A stretch of DNA of 64,000 nt. It comes from Ignavibacteria bacterium (GTDB taxonomy: Bacteria; Bacteroidota; Ignavibacteria; Ignavibacteriales; Ignavibacteriaceae). A program made the translations under genes and the position numbers. The notes under the pieces were generated by a model. It was not told the DNA's origin. It was given only the letters and a program-made list of their open reading frames with translations, and did no database searches. The stretch lies in NCBI GenBank assembly GCA_017302895.1, contig JAFLBV010000001.1:1535001-1599000 (forward strand), in the 5' to 3' direction. How positions within the stretch are numbered: position 1 is the stretch's first letter; each line of letters starts with the position of its first letter. Below are positions 34,891-44,717 of this stretch, piece after piece.

Positions 34891-35451
34891 TTACTCCGCC
34901 TTTTTGTAAACAGATCTCATCATCAGGAATTCACTTCCCGACTTGTCATAACCATACATCTCGTTAGCCACCTTCCCTGATTGAGGTTGCATGATCACCA
35001 TTTTATATTTGTAATCACTGCCGGAGACCGGGTCGAGCATTGAGCCAAGGAGAGTAACCGTATTCGTGGTTTTGTCATAGTCACCTGTGGCAACGGTATA
35101 TCCCGTCCCAAGATTGTCTATCCAAAAGGAGAAGAACTTTTTCAATTTGTTGTCGTAACCGACGATATTTGCTCCGGTGAATGGTGTTCCGAAGGCAGAA
35201 CCTTCATGCACTATCTGGAGATATCTGCCGCCAAGTATCATGGTGTGTTTGGAGATCCCTGTATCAACCGTGGCAGCAGTTCCCGGAGACATCCACGATT
35301 CCTGAGTATAATTCCATACACCGACAGACTGTGCAAGCCACTGGTGCATCTCACCCGGTGTCATATACTCGGTCCATGCTTTCATGGGGTCTTCCTGAGC
35401 GAACAGGGTTGCCGAGAGGATAAAAAAGAAGCCGAAAAACGCCTTTTTCAT
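34891..35451 (-). CDS. Exported DUF1579 family protein
   Basis: A 186-residue protein with a signal peptide (MKKAFFGFFFILSATLFAQ). The mature part matches the DUF1579 pattern: GVWNYTQESWMSPGTAA, a repeated ILGGRYL followed by a GYDN with KKFFSFWIDNLGTG, and beta-strands of alternating polarity. DUF1579 proteins look like small exported beta-sandwich or calycin-like folds of unknown function. It lies upstream of the hybrid kinase on the same strand, 31 bases apart, so they may share a transcript. Confidence 0.8.
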   Translation of the reverse strand: MKKAFFGFFFILSATLFAQEDPMKAWTEYMTPGEMHQWLAQSVGVWNYTQESWMSPGTAATVDTGISKHTMILGGRYLQIVHEGSAFGTPFTGANIVGYDNKLKKFFSFWIDNLGTGYTVATGDYDKTTNTVTLLGSMLDPVSGSDYKYKMVIMQPQSGKVANEMYGYDKSGSEFLMMRSVYKKAE

Positions 35452-35675
35452 AAAGTGTGTGTCCTATATAAAATCAGTTTGCAATATATCAAAAAAACGG
35501 GAAAAAACACAACTGATTTGCCGTCTGTCACACAATAGTTTCTTTCAGAGGGGTAATATTGCGTTTGTGTATATTGAAGAATTTAGCGATGAAACAAGCA
35601 GTAAGTTACACTAAAGATATTTAAAATTTCGCAAAAACTTCGAATAACTTTCAAAATCTTATCAAACGACCCTCC

Positions 35676-35705
35676 ACAAAAAGAGGAGCTTTGCAGCAGC
35701 TCCTC
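35676..35705 (-). terminator. Terminator after the MFS gene at 35725
   Basis: GAGGAGCT (35683-35690) pairs perfectly with AGCTCCTC (35698-35705) around a 7-base loop. On the minus strand five T follow; on the plus strand a CTTTTGCTTTT follows, so it may be bidirectional. It ends the transporter gene at 35725-37020. No gene was seen in the rest of 35452-35724. Confidence 0.75.
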
Positions 35706-35724
35706 CTTTTGCTTTTAAAGCCAC

Positions 35725-37020
35725 TCAGTTCTCATCTTTTACAAACATTGTCAGCGTTGCCGCGATGATCATTGAAACACCTCCAAGGACCAGGGCATAA
35801 ATTGGATCATCCCCGAAGAAGGTTTTTACAGTAAATCCTATTAATGTTGCAGCCACAATCTGCGGAATCACAATGAAAAAGTTGAAAATTCCCATATAAA
35901 CCCCCATTTTCTCCTGAGGAAGTGCACCGGAAAGGATGGCGTAAGGCATGGAAAGAATTGATGCCCAGCCCAATCCGATAAAGATCATCGGGATGAGGAG
36001 TAATCCTGGCGATGGAATAAAAAGGAAGGAAATAAACGCAAGACCTGTCAGTGTGAGCGACAATGAATGGGCAAATTTTCGTGAAAATCTTTTCGCCAGA
36101 ACCGGAAGGATGAATGCGGTAACCGCAGCGACGCCGTTATAAACTGCAAAAAGCACGCCCACCCAGTCGGCACCTTCATTATATGCAATCGACTCTGTGT
36201 CAACAGTAAGATATAAATGTTTGGTAATCGCCGGGGTTGTATAAATCCACATGCAGAAGAGGGCAAACCAGCTAAAAAACTGAACGAATGCGAGTTGAAT
36301 CATCGTTTTTGGCATCTTCAGAAATGAATCAACGATTTCAGATACCCCTTGCAGAAAACCGGCTTTGGTTTTTTTATGTTCGAGAAATTCTTCCATGTTT
36401 TCGGGCGGGTATTCTTTTGTCCTTATCACAGTCCAAAGCACAGCTCCAAAAAAGGCAGCAGCTCCGAGATAAAAAGAATAAATTACCGAATCGGGTATCT
36501 CACCTTTGGGGGCTGTGTTGCTTATACCAAGCCAGTTGGTCAGGATATAAGGAAGAAGTGAGGCGATAACGGCACCAACTCCGATAAAAAAGCTTTGTAC
36601 GGCAAACCCTGTGGTTCTCTGCTCAGATGGCAAAAGGTCGGCGACGAGAGCCCGGAACGGCTCCATGCTGATATTGATGGATGCATCCATCACCCAAAGC
36701 ATACCGGCAGCAATCCAAAGAACGGGTGAGTTTGGCATTATAATGAGGGCAAGAGATGCCAGGATGGCACCAGTAAGGAAGAATGGCCGTCTGCGGCCAA
36801 GTTTTCCCCATGTTCTGTCACTAAGATATCCAACTATGGGTTGAACAAGCAATCCTGTTACGGGGGCAGCAATCCATAGGATTGGAATATTATCTATTTC
36901 TGCCCCGAGGGTTTGAAATATTCTGCTTGTATTGGCGTTTTGAAGAGCAAATCCGAACTGAATTCCGAGGAATCCGAAACTCATGTTCCATATTTGCCAG
37001 AAATCTAATTTTTTCTTCAT
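35725..37020 (-). CDS. MFS sugar transporter, SLC45-like (A)
   Basis: A 431-residue protein with 12 predicted membrane helices. The loop 2-3 signature GYLSDRTWGKLGRRRPFFL is the MFS motif in the form typical of the GPH/SLC45-type (sucrose or maltose:H+) carriers, and FRALVADLLP after helix 4 fits that group too. Substrate is likely a di- or oligosaccharide, not determinable here. It is transcribed divergently from a second carrier of the same type, with about 180 bases between. Confidence 0.82.
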   Translation of the reverse strand: MKKKLDFWQIWNMSFGFLGIQFGFALQNANTSRIFQTLGAEIDNIPILWIAAPVTGLLVQPIVGYLSDRTWGKLGRRRPFFLTGAILASLALIIMPNSPVLWIAAGMLWVMDASINISMEPFRALVADLLPSEQRTTGFAVQSFFIGVGAVIASLLPYILTNWLGISNTAPKGEIPDSVIYSFYLGAAAFFGAVLWTVIRTKEYPPENMEEFLEHKKTKAGFLQGVSEIVDSFLKMPKTMIQLAFVQFFSWFALFCMWIYTTPAITKHLYLTVDTESIAYNEGADWVGVLFAVYNGVAAVTAFILPVLAKRFSRKFAHSLSLTLTGLAFISFLFIPSPGLLLIPMIFIGLGWASILSMPYAILSGALPQEKMGVYMGIFNFFIVIPQIVAATLIGFTVKTFFGDDPIYALVLGGVSMIIAATLTMFVKDEN

Positions 37021-37200
37021 TTAATCGACTTTCCAAATAAAAATCACATCTTTAAATTTACGAACATTGGCGGGAAAATTAGTTATAAGTTTTTAGTTAA
37101 TAGTTATGAGCATTTGCAAATATTCGGGTCAAAATTGTTAATTTGAAGGTCTGTTTAAATAAGTTATCAGAAACGAATAAAATACAATCCGGAGAAACAA

Positions 37201-38496
37201 ATGCTTCAGATGCAGAAAAAACTGAGTAATCTGTTTTATACAATTCTCCCGTTACCGGCAACGGCAATGGGGTTTGCACTGTCAATTCAAATAGCAGCAC
37301 TAAGCTGGATTATGAACACAAAGTACCATCTTAATCTGGAAGAAATCGGGTTTGTCTGGGCGGCAGGACCGGCGGCAGGCATCATAGGACAGGTACTGGT
37401 GGGGATGATCAGTGATAATGTGTGGTTCTGGGGTGGAAGGCGGAGACCGTTTGTTCTTATCGGTGGAATAACCGCAGCAATAATGCTGATGGCACTGCCG
37501 AATATAGATGTTGTTAGTAATTTCCTGGGAATTGGTGAGATAATCATAGTGGCAACCGGTGTTGCACTTTCGCTCGATCTGGCGATAAATATCAGTTTTA
37601 ATCCTACACGGTCGATCATCGCGGATGTGACACCCGAAGGTGATGCCAGGACAAAAGGCTACACCTGGATGCAGACTATATCAGGTTTCTTTGGAGTGGT
37701 TGCCTACCTGATCAGCGTGTTGCTTGACAATTACATATTAATATATTTTGGTGTCTTCTTTGTTTTTCTGTTTTCCGTGATACCGATGTTTTTCATAGAA
37801 GAACCCCGCAAATTGTCGGTCGTTGCTGATGAAGCTGAGGAAACAACACATGAGACCAACACTACGGAATTGCTGAAGATATATGCAGCACATGCATTTT
37901 CATGGCTGGGTGTTCAGACCATGTTTGTGTATATTTTCGGATTTATAAAGGAAGTGTTCTACAATTATGAAGTGTCTGCAAAAATTTCCGATGAAGCTAA
38001 CAAGCTGATCGGCGATAACATCTCCATTTCATTCGCAGTACTTAATACTGTCGGATTCATAGTTCCGGCGTTGGTACTTGCTAACATAGCCAAAAAGATA
38101 GGAAGAGTAAAAACTCACATTCTTGCTCTTGCATTGATGAGTGCCGGATATTTTGCGATTGCATTGTTCGTCCGTGATTCCATCTCATTATACGCCATGA
38201 TGGCAGTTTGCGGTATCGGCTGGGGAGCAATCGTCAGTCTACCATTTGCAATCATGTCGGAAAATGTAAAAAAAGAGAAGATGGGACTGTTCATGGGGAT
38301 ATTCAATCTTTCTGTGGTACTTCCTCAGTTGCTCGTTTCCGTGATTGTTGGCGGAATCGTTGAAAAGAATCCTGACAAAACACTTATTTTTATGATCAGT
38401 GGCGTGGCTCTCGCAATTTCCGCAATTCTTTGGTTGCTTGTGAAAGAGACCAAGCCGGGTGGTGGAAAACTTCAAGGCGGTGGCGGCGGACACTAA
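37201..38496 (+). CDS. MFS sugar transporter, SLC45-like (B)
   Basis: A 431-residue, 12-helix carrier of the same subfamily as its divergent neighbour: GMISDNVWFWGGRRRPFVLIGG and NPTRSIIADVTP align with the same landmarks in carrier A. The two clearly differ in the loops, so they probably handle different sugars or are old duplicates. The C-terminus ends in a glycine-rich KPGGGKLQGGGGGH tail. A GNAT gene follows 9 bases after the stop, then pabB-pabC, the symporter and GH20, all in one direction. The start is the ATG at 37201; a second in-frame ATG three codons on is possible. Confidence 0.82.
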   Translation: MLQMQKKLSNLFYTILPLPATAMGFALSIQIAALSWIMNTKYHLNLEEIGFVWAAGPAAGIIGQVLVGMISDNVWFWGGRRRPFVLIGGITAAIMLMALPNIDVVSNFLGIGEIIIVATGVALSLDLAINISFNPTRSIIADVTPEGDARTKGYTWMQTISGFFGVVAYLISVLLDNYILIYFGVFFVFLFSVIPMFFIEEPRKLSVVADEAEETTHETNTTELLKIYAAHAFSWLGVQTMFVYIFGFIKEVFYNYEVSAKISDEANKLIGDNISISFAVLNTVGFIVPALVLANIAKKIGRVKTHILALALMSAGYFAIALFVRDSISLYAMMAVCGIGWGAIVSLPFAIMSENVKKEKMGLFMGIFNLSVVLPQLLVSVIVGGIVEKNPDKTLIFMISGVALAISAILWLLVKETKPGGGKLQGGGGGH

Positions 38497-38505
38497 GAGC
38501 ACAAA

Positions 38506-39000
38506 ATGATCAGACTTAATAATCTCGAACTTAAAAAAGTGGAAGAGGGAGATATCCCTCTTCTGCTTTGGTTCATAAAAAAAATAGCGGAATACGAAAA
38601 ACTCTCACACGAAGTGACGGCGACTGAGGAGATACTTACCGAAACATTTTTCGGCAGAAAAGCGAATGTTGAGGGATATATTGCATATCATGACGGGAAA
38701 CCGGTTGGCTATGCAATTTATTTTTACAATTTTTCATCATTCCTCGGGAAAAAGGGGATGTACCTCGAAGACCTTTTTGTTCTGCCTGAATACAGAGGGA
38801 AGGGTTTTGGTAAACAAATTCTAATCTATCTGGCAGAACAGGCGATTTCCGAAGGCTGCGGCAGATTTGAGTGGGCAGTGCTCGACTGGAACACTCCGGC
38901 GATCGAATTTTACAAATCACTTGGCGCTGTTCCTATGGATGAATGGACGATTTTCAGACTCTCGGGTGATGAGTTGCTGAAGTTTAAAAAGGAAATTTAG
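38506..39000 (+). CDS. GNAT family N-acetyltransferase (SAT-like)
   Basis: A 164-residue acetyltransferase. The acetyl-CoA pyrophosphate loop is PEYRGKGFGKQIL (motif A), preceded by MYLEDLFV, and followed by the WAVLDWNTPAIEFYKSLGA segment typical of the spermidine/diamine acetyltransferase-like subgroup (GNAT family proteins of about 160 residues). It probably acetylates a small amine, which is inference from the subgroup. The gene is packed between a sugar carrier and pabB-pabC, 5 bases from the latter, without an obvious functional link. Confidence 0.85.
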   Translation: MIRLNNLELKKVEEGDIPLLLWFIKKIAEYEKLSHEVTATEEILTETFFGRKANVEGYIAYHDGKPVGYAIYFYNFSSFLGKKGMYLEDLFVLPEYRGKGFGKQILIYLAEQAISEGCGRFEWAVLDWNTPAIEFYKSLGAVPMDEWTIFRLSGDELLKFKKEI

Positions 39001-39005
39001 GCTAA

Positions 39006-40844
39006 ATGGCGTACAAAAAACCGGCATACAAACCGGAATCTCTACGGGAAATACTTGAAAAAGTGGAAGAAACCGGGAACAGCGCCTTTCTTGTGAATCC
39101 TCCATTCCACGGGAAATCCAGATCGATTCTGCTTTCCGGTGCGAAAACAAAATTGATTCTGACCCGTGATAATGTTGAAGAATTTTTCAACAAGATCGAG
39201 TCTTATAAATCATCCGGATATCATGTATTGGTAATGGTTGACTACGAAGCCGGGCTCCTTTTTCTTCCAAAACTTGAGGATGTTCTTCAAAGATCGAAAA
39301 AAAAGCGTTTTGGCAGTGCTTTAGTTTTCAAAAAATCGTCTGCTCAATTGATTGACCTGGAAGGAGTACCTTTTGGTTTTGAAGGAAACCGCGAAAACAT
39401 GATATCTGATTTCCTTTTCGATCAGACTAAAGAAGGGTATACCGGTGCTGTAAGGTCGATTAAGGAGAGTATAAAAAAGGGGGACACTTATCAAATAAAT
39501 TACACTATGTCGTCAAGTTTTAACTATTCGAGCAGTCCACCGGAAATTTTTTCCTCGCTCCTTTTCAATCAATCTTCCAAATACGCAGCATATATAAACC
39601 TCGGAAACAGGGTTATCTTGTCACTTTCTCCTGAACTGTTCTTCTCACAAAAATCCAATATGATAAGAGTGGCTCCGATGAAGGGGACGCTGAAGGCTGA
39701 TTTGTCGACCGGCGCTTCAAGAGAAAAACAGGCTCGTCTTTCCCGGAATCCGAAGGAACGGGCTGAAAATTTGATGATAACCGATCTGTTGCGAAACGAT
39801 CTTCACAGAATTTGTTCCACTCGCCCTCTCAGACAGATATCAGTGTGCAGAGTTGAAAAATATGAAACAGTTTATCAGCTTGTTTCGGAAATTGGTGGCC
39901 AAATAGACAAAAACATACGACTTTTGGACATCTTTAAAGCTCTCTTTCCCTGCGGATCAGTAACAGGAGCTCCGAAAATAAGTTCGATGAGAATCATAAA
40001 CGGGCTTGAAAAAAGAAACAGAGGGCTGTATACCGGATCGATTGGGTATCTCAACGGGGAGAATGCAACTTTAAATGTTGCTATCAGAACTCTTGAACTG
40101 GACAGAGAAAATAAAACTGGGAAGGCAGGACTTGGCAGCGGGATCGTCTGGGACTCTGTCCCGGAGAATGAATATGATGAGTGCGTGATAAAAGGGAAGT
40201 TTTTTACAAATCCGTTACCTTACTATAGAATTTTTGAAACCATGCTCATTGACAAGGGGAGTATCCCCTTAATCGAGTTGCATAAGGAGCGGATGGCACA
40301 GTCTGCTAAAGTTAATTTATTCTGTTTTAGTCCGGGCTCTTTTACAAAAACGATATTGGATGCTCTTTTTGATACTGACGAAACAAAAAAATACAAGTTG
40401 AAAATCCTTCTTGGAAAGTATGGTGACATGGAATCAGAGGTTAAAGAACTGGTGCCACTTCCCGAAGAAAATTTCGCTGCTTTTTCAGGCAAACGCATCT
40501 CGAGTAAAAATCCTTTCCTTTATTCAAAGACTACTGAAAGAGCCCTGTACGATAATGAGCGGGAAATTGTTGAGAAGGAGGGACTTTTCGATCTCATCTA
40601 TCTGAATGAGAAGGATGAAGTATGCGAAGGAGGAATCAGCAATCTTTTCGCCAAAATCGATGGAAAATGGCACACGCCTCCTGTTGGCTGCGGATTGCTC
40701 GAAGGCATAGGGAGGTCTCTCTTCATGAAAAAAACAGGTGCCATCGAGAGAGTACTCTACAAGGAAGACATTTCCGGTGCCGAAGAGGTGGTTCTGACCA
40801 ATGCGGTCAGGGGTCCTGTGCGAATTGATAAAATAACTAATTAA
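39006..40844 (+). CDS. Fused aminodeoxychorismate synthase I / aminodeoxychorismate lyase (PabB-PabC)
   Basis: A 612-residue fusion for p-aminobenzoate, hence folate, synthesis. The PabB part (about 1-400) has KGDTYQINYTMS, LSPELFF, VAPMKGTLKAD, ENLMITDLLRNDL and the chorismate-binding GSVTGAPKISSMRIING, then GSGIVWDSVPENEYDEC. The PabC part (about 405-612) is an aminotransferase class IV PLP enzyme: YYRIFETMLIDKGSIPLIELHKERM at the start, YSKTTERALYD with the PLP lysine, and EGGISNLFAKIDGKWHTPP. Neither half looks damaged. No glutaminase partner (PabA) is in the window. Such PabB-PabC fusions are common, and the gene symbol is left empty because both apply. Confidence 0.9.
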   Translation: MAYKKPAYKPESLREILEKVEETGNSAFLVNPPFHGKSRSILLSGAKTKLILTRDNVEEFFNKIESYKSSGYHVLVMVDYEAGLLFLPKLEDVLQRSKKKRFGSALVFKKSSAQLIDLEGVPFGFEGNRENMISDFLFDQTKEGYTGAVRSIKESIKKGDTYQINYTMSSSFNYSSSPPEIFSSLLFNQSSKYAAYINLGNRVILSLSPELFFSQKSNMIRVAPMKGTLKADLSTGASREKQARLSRNPKERAENLMITDLLRNDLHRICSTRPLRQISVCRVEKYETVYQLVSEIGGQIDKNIRLLDIFKALFPCGSVTGAPKISSMRIINGLEKRNRGLYTGSIGYLNGENATLNVAIRTLELDRENKTGKAGLGSGIVWDSVPENEYDECVIKGKFFTNPLPYYRIFETMLIDKGSIPLIELHKERMAQSAKVNLFCFSPGSFTKTILDALFDTDETKKYKLKILLGKYGDMESEVKELVPLPEENFAAFSGKRISSKNPFLYSKTTERALYDNEREIVEKEGLFDLIYLNEKDEVCEGGISNLFAKIDGKWHTPPVGCGLLEGIGRSLFMKKTGAIERVLYKEDISGAEEVVLTNAVRGPVRIDKITN

Positions 40845-40863
40845 ACACCCCAAAAGATGTTAT

Positions 40864-42678
40864 ATGGAAATAATTGATTACATAATAGTGGGAATTTACC
40901 TGGTCGGCATTTTAATAATTGGAATGTGGTTTGAGAGGAAAGCCTCAAAAAGTATCGATTCCTTCTTTCTTGGTGACAGAAGCCTGAAGTGGTGGGCTCT
41001 TGGTGCCTCCGGCATGGCATCCAATATAGATGTCAGCGGAACGATGATTAATGTTGCACTCATTTATGCTCTCGGGGCTCAGGGCTATTTTGTTGAGATA
41101 AGAGGCGGAATTGTTCTCATAATGGCGTTTATGATGGTTTTTATGGGGAAGTGGAACCGAAGGGCACATGTGATGACTCTCGCAGAGTGGATGCAGTTCA
41201 GGTTTGGTGACAGTCGTCAGGGGAGGATTGCCCGTCTCGTCTGTGCCATTGCGATACTTATGAGTACAATTGCCATCACGGGATATTTTGCTGTTGGTTC
41301 GGGAAAGTTTATCGGTGAGTTTTTAGATCTTCCGGAAATCTGGGGAATGAAGCCGGATTTTGTGGCTTCTGTGATTATGGTTTCAATATCTCTGATGTAT
41401 ACTGCTGCAAGCGGTCTCTATGGTGTGGTCTGGACAGATGTGATCCAGGGGGTGTTGATACTGATTTCGATTTTTGTGGTTATCTACATTTCACTCACTC
41501 AATATATTCTTCCCGATACATTCATAATTTCGACCCCTGCGGTTGACGGAGGATTTATAAGTCGAACTGTAACGAGGGAAAGCTGGACAAACATCATACC
41601 GCAGTGGGAATTAAATTTCCCCGAAGAATCGAAATATGCGATTTACAACCTTTTTGGAGTATCGATCCTTTTTTATCTGGCTAAAACGGTGATAGAGGGA
41701 AGTGGCGGCACGGGTGGCTACATGATCCAAAGATATTACGCTGCAAGAAGTGACAGGGATGCCGGACTTCTCTCTCTCTTTTGGACAGTCCTTCTTACTT
41801 TCAGGTGGCCCTTCACAGCAGCGGTTGCAATAATGGCCATAGTTTACGGAAACACTACAGGCAACATCGTGCAGGATCCCGAACTTGCACTTCCTACAGT
41901 AATTGACAAGTTGATTCCGATGGGCTTCAAGGGTCTGTTGATCGCCGGTCTGATGTCGGCAGCGATGTCAACATTTGTTTCCATAGTAAATGCGGGTGCT
42001 TCCTATTGGGTTAATGATATTTACAGGAGTTTTATCAATCCGGGAGCCTCCGAGAAAAAACTTGTAAATCAGAGCCGTCTCGCATCCATAATGGTTGTTG
42101 TCGGCGGTCTGGTACTTACACTTTTTATTACGAGTATCAATCAGATTTGGGGATGGCTTACGATGAGCATGGGAGCCGGGCTTATTGTTCCTCTTATTAT
42201 CAGGTGGTACTGGTGGAGACTGAACGGTTACGGATTTACAGCAGGAATTTTTGCAGGGATGACAACCGCCATCGTTCAGGGACTTGTCTATCCGGATGCA
42301 CCTGAGTATTTCTCATTCCTTTCGGTAAGTGTGCTTTCATTTGCCGGGACTGTAGCAGTTACACTTCTCACCGAGCCTACGGATGATGAGACTCTATCGA
42401 AATTTTTCCTGAAAACCAGACCTTTTGGATTTTGGGGGAGGATAACGGAGAAACTGTCGCCCGAACAAAGGACGGCGATAAGTAAAGAGAATAAAAGGGG
42501 CATAATATCTGCAATCATAGCGGTACCCTGGCAACTGGTGCTTTTCGCTACTGCAATGGTTGTGGTTTTTAAGGAGTGGGACACATTTTTTATACTGTTT
42601 TTCATACTGGTAATTTTAAGTTATTTTTTGTATCAGGTCTGGTACAAGAATTTGGACGCAAAAGGAGAAGAAAAATGA
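40864..42678 (+). CDS. Sodium:solute symporter (SSS family)
   Basis: A 604-residue polytopic protein with about 14 helices. Family landmarks are SIDSFFLGDRSLKWWALGASGMASNIDVSG in the first part, TAASGLYGVVWTDVIQG, and the sodium-site segment GLLIAGLMSAAMSTFVSIVNAGASYWVNDIYR. Length is usual for the family. The stop overlaps the start of the GH20 gene by 4 bases, so the symporter and a hexosaminidase are made together. Uptake of an amino sugar or of a product of the hexosaminidase is therefore a reasonable, unproved guess. Confidence 0.88.
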   Translation: MEIIDYIIVGIYLVGILIIGMWFERKASKSIDSFFLGDRSLKWWALGASGMASNIDVSGTMINVALIYALGAQGYFVEIRGGIVLIMAFMMVFMGKWNRRAHVMTLAEWMQFRFGDSRQGRIARLVCAIAILMSTIAITGYFAVGSGKFIGEFLDLPEIWGMKPDFVASVIMVSISLMYTAASGLYGVVWTDVIQGVLILISIFVVIYISLTQYILPDTFIISTPAVDGGFISRTVTRESWTNIIPQWELNFPEESKYAIYNLFGVSILFYLAKTVIEGSGGTGGYMIQRYYAARSDRDAGLLSLFWTVLLTFRWPFTAAVAIMAIVYGNTTGNIVQDPELALPTVIDKLIPMGFKGLLIAGLMSAAMSTFVSIVNAGASYWVNDIYRSFINPGASEKKLVNQSRLASIMVVVGGLVLTLFITSINQIWGWLTMSMGAGLIVPLIIRWYWWRLNGYGFTAGIFAGMTTAIVQGLVYPDAPEYFSFLSVSVLSFAGTVAVTLLTEPTDDETLSKFFLKTRPFGFWGRITEKLSPEQRTAISKENKRGIISAIIAVPWQLVLFATAMVVVFKEWDTFFILFFILVILSYFLYQVWYKNLDAKGEEK

Positions 42679-44717
42679 GATCAATGCACAGATTAATTAC
42701 AATCACGCTGTTGTTTATTTTGTCGTCGGGAGTTGTCATGTCACAAAAGCAAACAGTTTTCAATTTAATGCCCGTTCCTGCAGAGTTGAAAGCAGGGGAT
42801 GGACAGTACCGTCTTGATGCTAAATTCAAGATGAAGATAACGGGAAAAATCAATCCACGGATTTCTGCTTATGCTACAAAAGCACTGCAGCGATTATCAG
42901 GGAGGACAGGTCTGTTTTTCCTTCAGGATATCGTATCAGGAGCAGATTCGATAGTTAATCCCGCACTCACAATCAGATTTGACCGTGAGGGAGCAATCAA
43001 GGTTGGTGAGGATGAGACTTATACACTTGATGTAACGCATGAGAAGATATCGCTTAATGCAGTTACCGATATCGGAGCTATGCGGGGTTTGGAGACATTT
43101 CTCCAGCTTGTGGAGAGAGACAGCGCCGGTTATTTTCTCCCTGTAGTATCGATTAAAGATGCTCCGTTCTACAAATGGCGCGGGTTGATGCTCGATGTAT
43201 GCCGTCACTGGATGCCGCTTGAAATGGTGCTCAGGAATATCGACGGTATGGCAGCCATGAAGATGAATGTACTCCATTTCCACCTCTCTGAAGATCAGGG
43301 ATTCAGGATCGAGAGCAAGGTCTTCCCAAAACTGCATCAAATGGGTTCCGATGGTAATTACTTCACACAGGAACAGATTAAACATATTATCAAATACGCC
43401 GCAGACAGAGGTATCAGGGTGTATCCGGAGTTTGATGTTCCGGGTCATTCCACTTCATGGTTTGTGGGGCATCCTGAACTTGCGAGTAAACCGGGACCCT
43501 ACAAGATAGAGAGGAACTGGGGGATCTTCGGACCGGTAATGGATCCGACAAAAGAGAGCACATACGAGTTTCTTGACAAGTTTTTCACCGAGATGGCGCA
43601 GCTTTTCCCGGATGAATATTTCCATATCGGTGGTGATGAGGTGAAGGCAAACCACTGGAAGGAAAATCCCGATATTCAGAAATTTATGTCGGAGAAAAAC
43701 ATTAAGGATGAGCATGCACTTCAGGCATACTTTAACACCCGAATCCTGAAGATTTTACAAAGAAACAATAAAAAGATGGTCGGCTGGGATGAGATTTTGC
43801 AACCTGAAATGCCGAAAGATATTGTAATACATTCATGGAGAGGAAAAAAAGCTCTCCTGCAGGCTTCAAAAGACGGATATAATGTTATCCTTTCCAACGG
43901 TTATTATATAGACCTGATTCAATCAACGAAGTTTCACTATAATAATCATCCTGTTTCTCCTGATACTATCCTTCCGGCTGAGCAGCAGAAAAACATTCTC
44001 GGTGGTGAAGCTACAATGTGGGCAGAACTCGTTACGAATGAAAATGTCGATTCGAGAATCTGGCCCCGTACCGCAGCAATTGCAGAGAGGTTTTGGTCAC
44101 ACAACAGCGTAACTGATGTGAAAGACATGTACAGAAGACTCGACAGGATAAGTCTTCAACTCGAAGAACTGGGTTTGTTGCACGAAAAAAATTACGAGAT
44201 GATGCTCCGCAGGCTTGTCGGCGGTGAGGATGTTAAACCCTTAAAGATGCTTGTGGATGTACTTGAACCCGTTAAAGAGTATAAAAGACATTCGATGGGT
44301 GTGAAATATACCCAATACTCTCCCTATACCAGAGTGGTGGATGCCGCCAGACCGGATGCAGCCACAGCGAGGAAATTTAATGAACTTGTGAGTGTATTAA
44401 TTGAGTCACGGGATGGTTCGGTTACCAGTCTTTTGCTCGGTCAGCTCGCTTTCTGGAAAACGGGAATGCCCGAATTGAAAGACCAGATCAAAAGGCACCC
44501 CATTCTTTTTGAAGTGATGCCTCATGTCGAAAGTCTCGAATTAATTTGCGAGTTAATGCCCGAAATGGTTGGTTCGGTTTTCTCAGGTGACAAAGTTGAT
44601 CAGGCAATCATTGACAAGGCAAAAGCTTTCCTGAAAGGGAACACAATCCGTCACGGTCAGGCTGAACTTATGATAATCGAAGGATTCGAGAAGCTCGTTA
44701 AATTTTGTGCTCCTTAA
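42675..44717 (+). CDS. Exported beta-N-acetylhexosaminidase (GH20)
   Basis: A 680-residue glycosidase that removes terminal N-acetyl-hexosamine. The start is the ATG at 42675 (AAGGAG 7 bases ahead, ATGA overlap with the symporter stop), not the open frame further upstream, because a signal peptide begins right there (RLITITLLFILSSGVVMSQ). An N-terminal GH20b-like domain (about 30-150) is followed by the TIM barrel, with KWRGLMLDVCRHWMP, NVLHFHLSEDQGFRIE and PEFDVPGHSTSW. The catalytic pair is Asp321-Glu322 in GGDEV. A helical C-terminal part ends the protein. Its 3' end overlaps the convergent nuclease gene by 20 bases. Confidence 0.92.
   Translation: MRSMHRLITITLLFILSSGVVMSQKQTVFNLMPVPAELKAGDGQYRLDAKFKMKITGKINPRISAYATKALQRLSGRTGLFFLQDIVSGADSIVNPALTIRFDREGAIKVGEDETYTLDVTHEKISLNAVTDIGAMRGLETFLQLVERDSAGYFLPVVSIKDAPFYKWRGLMLDVCRHWMPLEMVLRNIDGMAAMKMNVLHFHLSEDQGFRIESKVFPKLHQMGSDGNYFTQEQIKHIIKYAADRGIRVYPEFDVPGHSTSWFVGHPELASKPGPYKIERNWGIFGPVMDPTKESTYEFLDKFFTEMAQLFPDEYFHIGGDEVKANHWKENPDIQKFMSEKNIKDEHALQAYFNTRILKILQRNNKKMVGWDEILQPEMPKDIVIHSWRGKKALLQASKDGYNVILSNGYYIDLIQSTKFHYNNHPVSPDTILPAEQQKNILGGEATMWAELVTNENVDSRIWPRTAAIAERFWSHNSVTDVKDMYRRLDRISLQLEELGLLHEKNYEMMLRRLVGGEDVKPLKMLVDVLEPVKEYKRHSMGVKYTQYSPYTRVVDAARPDAATARKFNELVSVLIESRDGSVTSLLLGQLAFWKTGMPELKDQIKRHPILFEVMPHVESLELICELMPEMVGSVFSGDKVDQAIIDKAKAFLKGNTIRHGQAELMIIEGFEKLVKFCAP

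Noticed and set aside
42576..42674. Longer GH20 start inside the symporter gene
   Set aside because: The extra residues are basic and unrelated to GH20, and the ATG at 42675 has AAGGAG at the right distance and a signal peptide directly after it.
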